Below, one piece after another: positions 61,008 to 64,000 of a stretch of 64,000 bases of DNA. Both the position numbers and the translations under genes were made by a program. Every line of letters starts with the position of its first letter. Positions within the stretch are counted from its first letter, which is position 1. The notes under the pieces were generated by a model that ran no database searches, had not been told where the DNA came from, and was given only the letters and a program-made list of their open reading frames with translations. The stretch lies in contig QCCE01000003.1 of NCBI GenBank assembly GCA_003281385.1, positions 98,031 through 162,030 of the forward strand. Direction: 5' to 3'. The DNA is from Prochlorococcus sp. AG-347-K17 (GTDB taxonomy: Bacteria > Cyanobacteriota > Cyanobacteriia > PCC-6307 > Cyanobiaceae).

Positions 61008-63916
61008 TAGGCACATTTTTTTTCTTCGAAAGTCTGGCCTTGATTTACATTGCAAGAACAAATTAAATTTCGATCGCCATATGCATTATTGATCCTAGAA
61101 ACTGAAGACCAAAACTTAATAGACGTTGGAGTTTTATAAGGAAAAGACGCTTTTTCTTTTGAATAAGGATAATGCCAATTATCAGTAATTAACTCTTTCA
61201 GCGTATGGGGAGCGTTAATTATTACATTATTATTTTTTAATGCAACATTTTTTTCTATTTCGCTTATTTCTTCTCCAATCAATAGCATAGCCTCGCAAAA
61301 TCTATCCAATTCAACCAAACTTTCACTTTCAGTAGGCTCTATCATTATCGTCTCTGGAACAGGCCAACTTATAGTTGGGGCATGAAAACTATAATCTATT
61401 AATCGTTTAGCTAAATCATTTACACTCAAACCAGTTTTGGATTTTAAATCCCTAAAATCTAAAATACATTCATGTGCGACAAAATTATTTTTACCTTTAT
61501 AAAGAATCTTGAATTTATGCTTTAAAGAATGCGCAATATAATTTGCAGATAAAATTGCATGCGCAGTTGCTTTCCTTAAACCACTGAGACCAGCCATTTT
61601 TATGTACATCCAACTTATTGGAAGAATACTTGCACTCCCATGCTTGGCAGAAGATACGTAGTTGGAACTAATAGATAAATTATTATCCATTAAAGAATGA
61701 GTAGGAAGATATGGGCTTAAAGTTTCTGATGCGGCAACTGGACCCACTCCTGGACCACCACCTCCATGCGGAATACAGAATGTTTTATGTAAATTCAAAT
61801 GACAAACATCAACACCATAATTCCCCGGTTTACATAATCCAACCTGAGCGTTCAAATTTGCTCCATCTAAATAGACAAATCCTCCCACTGAGTGAATTAA
61901 ATCACATATCTTTCTGATTTGTAATTCAAAAACTCCATGAGTGGAGGGATAAGTCAACATAAGAGCCCCTATTTGGTTATCAAATTTCTTGACCTTGATT
62001 GACAAATCTTGAAAATCAATATTTCCTTCGTCATCACATTCAACAGTTAGCACGTCAAAACCTGCCATAACTGCACTAGCAGGATTTGTTCCATGAGCAC
62101 TTTTTGGAATTAAACATTTTTTTCTTAACAGTTCACCTTTTGATTCAAAATAAGAATTTATTGCCAATAAACCTGCAAACTCTCCTTGAGAGCCTGCATT
62201 TGGTTGAAAAGAAACTGATTTTAAACCAACAATCTCACTTATCCATTTTTCTAGGTCAGATATAATTTTTGAATAACCTTTAGTTTGATCTGGTGGGGAA
62301 AAAGGATGAATGGAAGATAAATTAGCCCAAGATACTGGATTTAACTCTGCTGCAGAATTTAACTTCATGGTACAGCTTCCCAATGGAATCATCCCATCTA
62401 CCAAAGAAAAATCTTTTTCTGCAAGTCGGAATATATATCTCATTAATTCAGTTTCACTTTGGTAATTTGTGAATATATCTTGCTGCATCCATGCACTGGA
62501 TCTCAAAGCTAAACTTTCAAGATGAAATTCTTTATCAAATTTTATATGCTCTAAATCTTCTTCTTTTTCTATAAGGTTTGCTATGAAAGTCAAAATATCT
62601 TTTATTTCTTTTTCATTACTCAGCTCATCTAAAGAGATCCCAAAGCCAGTTGAATTTTCAACAGTTGATCCCAACGGCAAAATTCTTAAGTTATAGCCAT
62701 TTTTTAAAGCTTCATTATGGATCCTTTGGGAGTGATCAGAATAAACATCAACGCTATCGAATCTAATCCCATTAGGAATATCAAAACCTAAAGCAGCTAA
62801 ACTTGATTCTAAATTTATTCTCAACTCAACTAATCTCTTGGCAATTTGCGTTAATCCAGAGGGTCCATGATAAATAGCATAAAAAGAAGAAATTATGGCT
62901 AACAAAGATTGAGCAGTACAAATATTACTAGTGGCCTTTTCTCTTCTAATATGTTGCTCTCTTGTTTGTAATGCTAGTCTTAGTGACTTTTCTCCATTTT
63001 TAGATAAAGTTTGCCCAACTATTCTTCCAGGTATCAGCCTTTTATATTTTTCGCTACAAGCAAAATATGCTGCATGGGGGCCCCCAAAACCCATTGGAAC
63101 ACCAAATCTTTGCATACTCCCCACTGCTACATCAACACCAAATTCAGAAATTGGTTTAATCAAAACTTGTGCTAGTGGATCAATACACGCCGTAACAATA
63201 ATGTCTGATCTATGTGCTTGGGATATTAAGAATGTAGGATCATATAATTGTCCATTTTTACCAGGTAACTGCAACAACATTCCAAAAACATCTTCATGAC
63301 TAGGAAGGTTGCTTTGAGTAAAGCGTTTTAAAGATATTCCTAAAGGTTTTGCTCTGGTTTGTAGAACATTAAAAGTATGATCAAAAACATTTGACTCTAC
63401 TAAGTACACTTTTGAAGATTTATTTTTTCTTGCTGAAAAACTCATGGCCATGGCTTCTGCTGCAGCAGTACCCTCATCCAACAAAGATGCATTGGCGACA
63501 GGAAATCCTGTTAGTTCACAAACGATCGTTTGAAAATTAAATAGAGCTTCTAACCTTCCTTGTGCAATTTCTGCTTGATATGGAGTATAAGACGTATACC
63601 ACCTTGGATTTTCAAGAACATGTCTTTGGATTACTCTAGGCATATGGTTGTCATAATAACCAAGGCCTATAAGTGATCTCATTTTAGTATTTTTATTCGC
63701 AATCTCTTCTAATTCATTTAAAGCCTCAATTTCTGAACAACCTTGGGGCAATATTTCTGAAGATTTATCTTTAAGCTGAATATCTTCAGGAATAACTTTA
63801 TTTATAAATTGATCAATATTATTAAAACCAAGCTTGTTCAGCATAATTTTTTCATCATTATCTCCTAACCCAAGATGCCTATCTATAAACAAATCAGACC
63901 CGAATTTGGATGCCAT
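61007..63916 (-). CDS. gcvP: Glycine dehydrogenase (decarboxylating), P-protein
   Basis: PLP enzyme of the glycine cleavage system, which recycles photorespiratory glycine and supplies one-carbon units. 969 residues, the fused homodimer type with two halves. The PLP Lys is Lys711 in LNLHKTFCIPHGGGGPG. The N-terminal half shows DRHLGLGDNDE and the GLGYYDNHMP segment. ATG at 63916. A short gap separates it from the probable gcvH end. Confidence 0.98.
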   Translation of the reverse strand: MASKFGSDLFIDRHLGLGDNDEKIMLNKLGFNNIDQFINKVIPEDIQLKDKSSEILPQGCSEIEALNELEEIANKNTKMRSLIGLGYYDNHMPRVIQRHVLENPRWYTSYTPYQAEIAQGRLEALFNFQTIVCELTGFPVANASLLDEGTAAAEAMAMSFSARKNKSSKVYLVESNVFDHTFNVLQTRAKPLGISLKRFTQSNLPSHEDVFGMLLQLPGKNGQLYDPTFLISQAHRSDIIVTACIDPLAQVLIKPISEFGVDVAVGSMQRFGVPMGFGGPHAAYFACSEKYKRLIPGRIVGQTLSKNGEKSLRLALQTREQHIRREKATSNICTAQSLLAIISSFYAIYHGPSGLTQIAKRLVELRINLESSLAALGFDIPNGIRFDSVDVYSDHSQRIHNEALKNGYNLRILPLGSTVENSTGFGISLDELSNEKEIKDILTFIANLIEKEEDLEHIKFDKEFHLESLALRSSAWMQQDIFTNYQSETELMRYIFRLAEKDFSLVDGMIPLGSCTMKLNSAAELNPVSWANLSSIHPFSPPDQTKGYSKIISDLEKWISEIVGLKSVSFQPNAGSQGEFAGLLAINSYFESKGELLRKKCLIPKSAHGTNPASAVMAGFDVLTVECDDEGNIDFQDLSIKVKKFDNQIGALMLTYPSTHGVFELQIRKICDLIHSVGGFVYLDGANLNAQVGLCKPGNYGVDVCHLNLHKTFCIPHGGGGPGVGPVAASETLSPYLPTHSLMDNNLSISSNYVSSAKHGSASILPISWMYIKMAGLSGLRKATAHAILSANYIAHSLKHKFKILYKGKNNFVAHECILDFRDLKSKTGLSVNDLAKRLIDYSFHAPTISWPVPETIMIEPTESESLVELDRFCEAMLLIGEEISEIEKNVALKNNNVIINAPHTLKELITDNWHYPYSKEKASFPYKTPTSIKFWSSVSRINNAYGDRNLICSCNVNQGQTFEEKKCA

Positions 63917-63961
63917 ATTAAGATATTTTTCTTTAAAATAGCTCTTTTTAAAAAGTTTGCC

Positions 63962-64000
63962 TTATTTTGGTACAACCTTTAATTGATATTCCTCAGAAGT
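63962..64000 (-). CDS. gcvH: Probable glycine cleavage H-protein, last 12 codons
   Basis: An open minus-strand frame enters from the right edge and ends with TSEEYQLKVVPK then TAA at 63964-63962, 45 bases before the gcvP start. Such an end is plausible for GcvH, whose gene often precedes gcvP. Only 12 codons are visible, so the identity rests on context. Confidence 0.55.
   Translation of the reverse strand, partial: TSEEYQLKVVPK

Noticed and set aside
63917..63961. Glycine riboswitch before gcvP
   Set aside because: Only 45 bases lie between the upstream stop and gcvP, too short for the tandem glycine aptamer.

Overview
This window is a 64 kb piece of a low-GC, gene-dense marine cyanobacterial chromosome, most likely a high-light-adapted Prochlorococcus. 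The grounds are the strong A/T bias, the short spacers, the cyanobacterial genes (psbZ, a Ycf23/DUF561 gene, sqdB-sqdX, the insertion-bearing forms of SAHH and SecA, an RpaB-type regulator, a group 2 sigma factor) and the minimal gene set. Nearly all of it is conserved core genome. I saw no CRISPR array, insertion sequence, rRNA or obvious pseudogene.

Layout. 1-6.2 kb: the end of transketolase, thiC with a clear TPP riboswitch, an M20 amidohydrolase, a secreted TPR protein, ruvB and smpB. 6.2-11.4 kb: a minus-strand block of mreB-mreC-mreD (cell shape), an RpaB-like response regulator and lysS. 11.4-17.3 kb: ssb, a DedA-family protein, ahcY, tsaE, a PfkB-type sugar kinase, an alpha/beta hydrolase and a group 2 sigma factor. 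17.4-21.9 kb: gyrB followed by a small secreted protein, two overlapping fluoride-channel genes and mgtE. 22-29.3 kb: miaA, infC, a GntR regulator coupled to cysE, secA and two small enzymes.

29.3-32.5 kb is the one accessory segment: a 3.1 kb islet between an intact tRNA-Gly(GCC) and a degenerate copy of the 3' half of the same tRNA in the same orientation. It carries two overlapping genes for surface-glycan-type modification (an FkbH-like HAD protein and a NodB-like deacetylase) and no integrase. This arrangement is expected for integration into a tRNA 3' end and is the main discovery candidate.

32.5-47.7 kb: ribH, psbZ, mutS, cobH, holA, lysC, uvrB, a DUF561 gene, tilS, RNase J, and dapA-asd (lysine/threonine pathway, fed by lysC). 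47.7-53.2 kb: the protein-quality and replication run tig-clpP-clpX-dnaX. 53.2-64 kb: a processive-type GT2, a SpoIID/LytB protein, rpmI-rplT, a membrane-anchored TPR protein, thiG, the sulfolipid pair sqdB-sqdX, gcvP, and the last codons of what is probably gcvH at the right edge.

Functional links: thiC and thiG make the two halves of thiamine, the cofactor of the transketolase at the left edge; dapA, asd and lysC form the aspartate pathway; tig, clpP and clpX form a folding/degradation module; sqdB and sqdX make the phosphorus-free sulfolipid. All family assignments come from reading motifs in the translated sequence; no database search was run.
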